Below, piece by piece: positions 40,353 through 40,553 of a stretch of DNA of 40,553 nucleotides (position 1 is the first letter of the stretch; every line of letters begins with the position of its first letter). The position numbers and the translations under genes were made by a program. This DNA comes from a virus. The notes beneath the pieces were generated by a model, which worked only from the letters and a program-made list of their open reading frames with translations, did not search any database and was not told the origin of the DNA. Location: positions 1 to 40,553 of IMG/VR virus record IMGVR_UViG_3300032236_000604; one strand, written 5' to 3'.

Positions 40353-40553
40353 TTAAACCGTCCGTCCTTTCATTTTAGGCATCATAGCCTTGGTGTGGCC
40401 TTTCTTTTGAATGGCGTGTTCACCGTGCTTAGTCGCTTTGTTGGAACCTTTTTCCACGTCAGACTTCATGGTGCGTGGGCCCATAGTCTCTTTGACCTTG
40501 CCGCCTTTCTTCATAACCATTTGATCACCTTTGGAAAATTTACGACCCTTGTC
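40353..40553 (-). CDS. Partial small basic late protein
   Basis: The frame is open at the right edge and ends at the TAA at 40353-40355, giving the last 66 residues of a gene. It is rich in Lys, Met and Gly (SKGDQMVMKKGGKVKETMG, KATKHGEHAIQKKGH, KMKGRTV). The final KGRTV resembles the KGRFV end of the next gene. Its real start lies outside the window. Basic late protein, role unknown. Confidence 0.5.
   Translation of the reverse strand, partial: DKGRKFSKGDQMVMKKGGKVKETMGPRTMKSDVEKGSNKATKHGEHAIQKKGHTKAMMPKMKGRTV

Overview
The window looks like most of the genome of a tailed double-stranded DNA phage (Caudoviricetes), probably a short-tailed podovirus-like phage of a freshwater or soil proteobacterium. 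The tail type rests on adaptor and tail-nozzle-like proteins, a block of ejection-type proteins ending in a 2311-residue polyvalent protein, and the absence of a tape-measure, sheath or tail-tube gene. The host guess rests only on remembered resemblance of the small early proteins to those of beta/gammaproteobacterial phages. Both edges cut through genes. No integrase, tRNA gene, CRISPR array or insertion sequence was seen. No terminase, portal or major capsid gene is present; these probably lie past the right edge, upstream of the leftward operon.

The left arm (1-10451) reads rightward. Positions 1-3206 hold fourteen tiny genes coupled by ATGA, TTGA or longer overlaps. Three of them share a WVGLT module near the C terminus and two are tandem paralogues. 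After another small gene comes a replication and recombination block: a Cas4/RecB-like PD-(D/E)XK nuclease with a likely 4Fe-4S cysteine set, a small HNH-like protein, a SNF2-type helicase, a coiled-coil protein, a protein with four spaced cysteines, a helix-turn-helix protein, a primase-helicase fusion and a small basic protein. A near-consensus sigma-70 promoter spans the helicase stop codon. Terminator-like hairpins stand before the primase gene and at the end of the arm.

The right arm (40553-10535) reads leftward and is a late operon. In transcription order it has small basic proteins; adaptor and structural genes; tail appendage genes (an FCCH-like protein, a protein with five LamG-like domains, an assembly chaperone, a protein with twenty VTGVxGTG repeats, and a tail fibre with an S74 self-cleaving chaperone); a possible small self-contained transcription unit for an acidic protein; endonuclease VII; lysis genes (small membrane protein, GH108-type endolysin, 3TM holin); tail hub genes; and four large low-complexity ejection-type proteins. 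The last carries a HELLH zinc-protease motif, two AT-hooks and three copies of GRDLSAELFG. The two arms converge on an 80-base gap at 10452-10534 that may encode a short terminated RNA.

The points most worth checking are the multidomain ejection protein with its repeated tag, short Gly-Gly motifs shared by unrelated late proteins, the possible small transcription unit at 27.6-27.9 kb, the repeat-built tail proteins, and the reused WVGLT module. All functions are read from sequence motifs and remembered family features; no database search was run.
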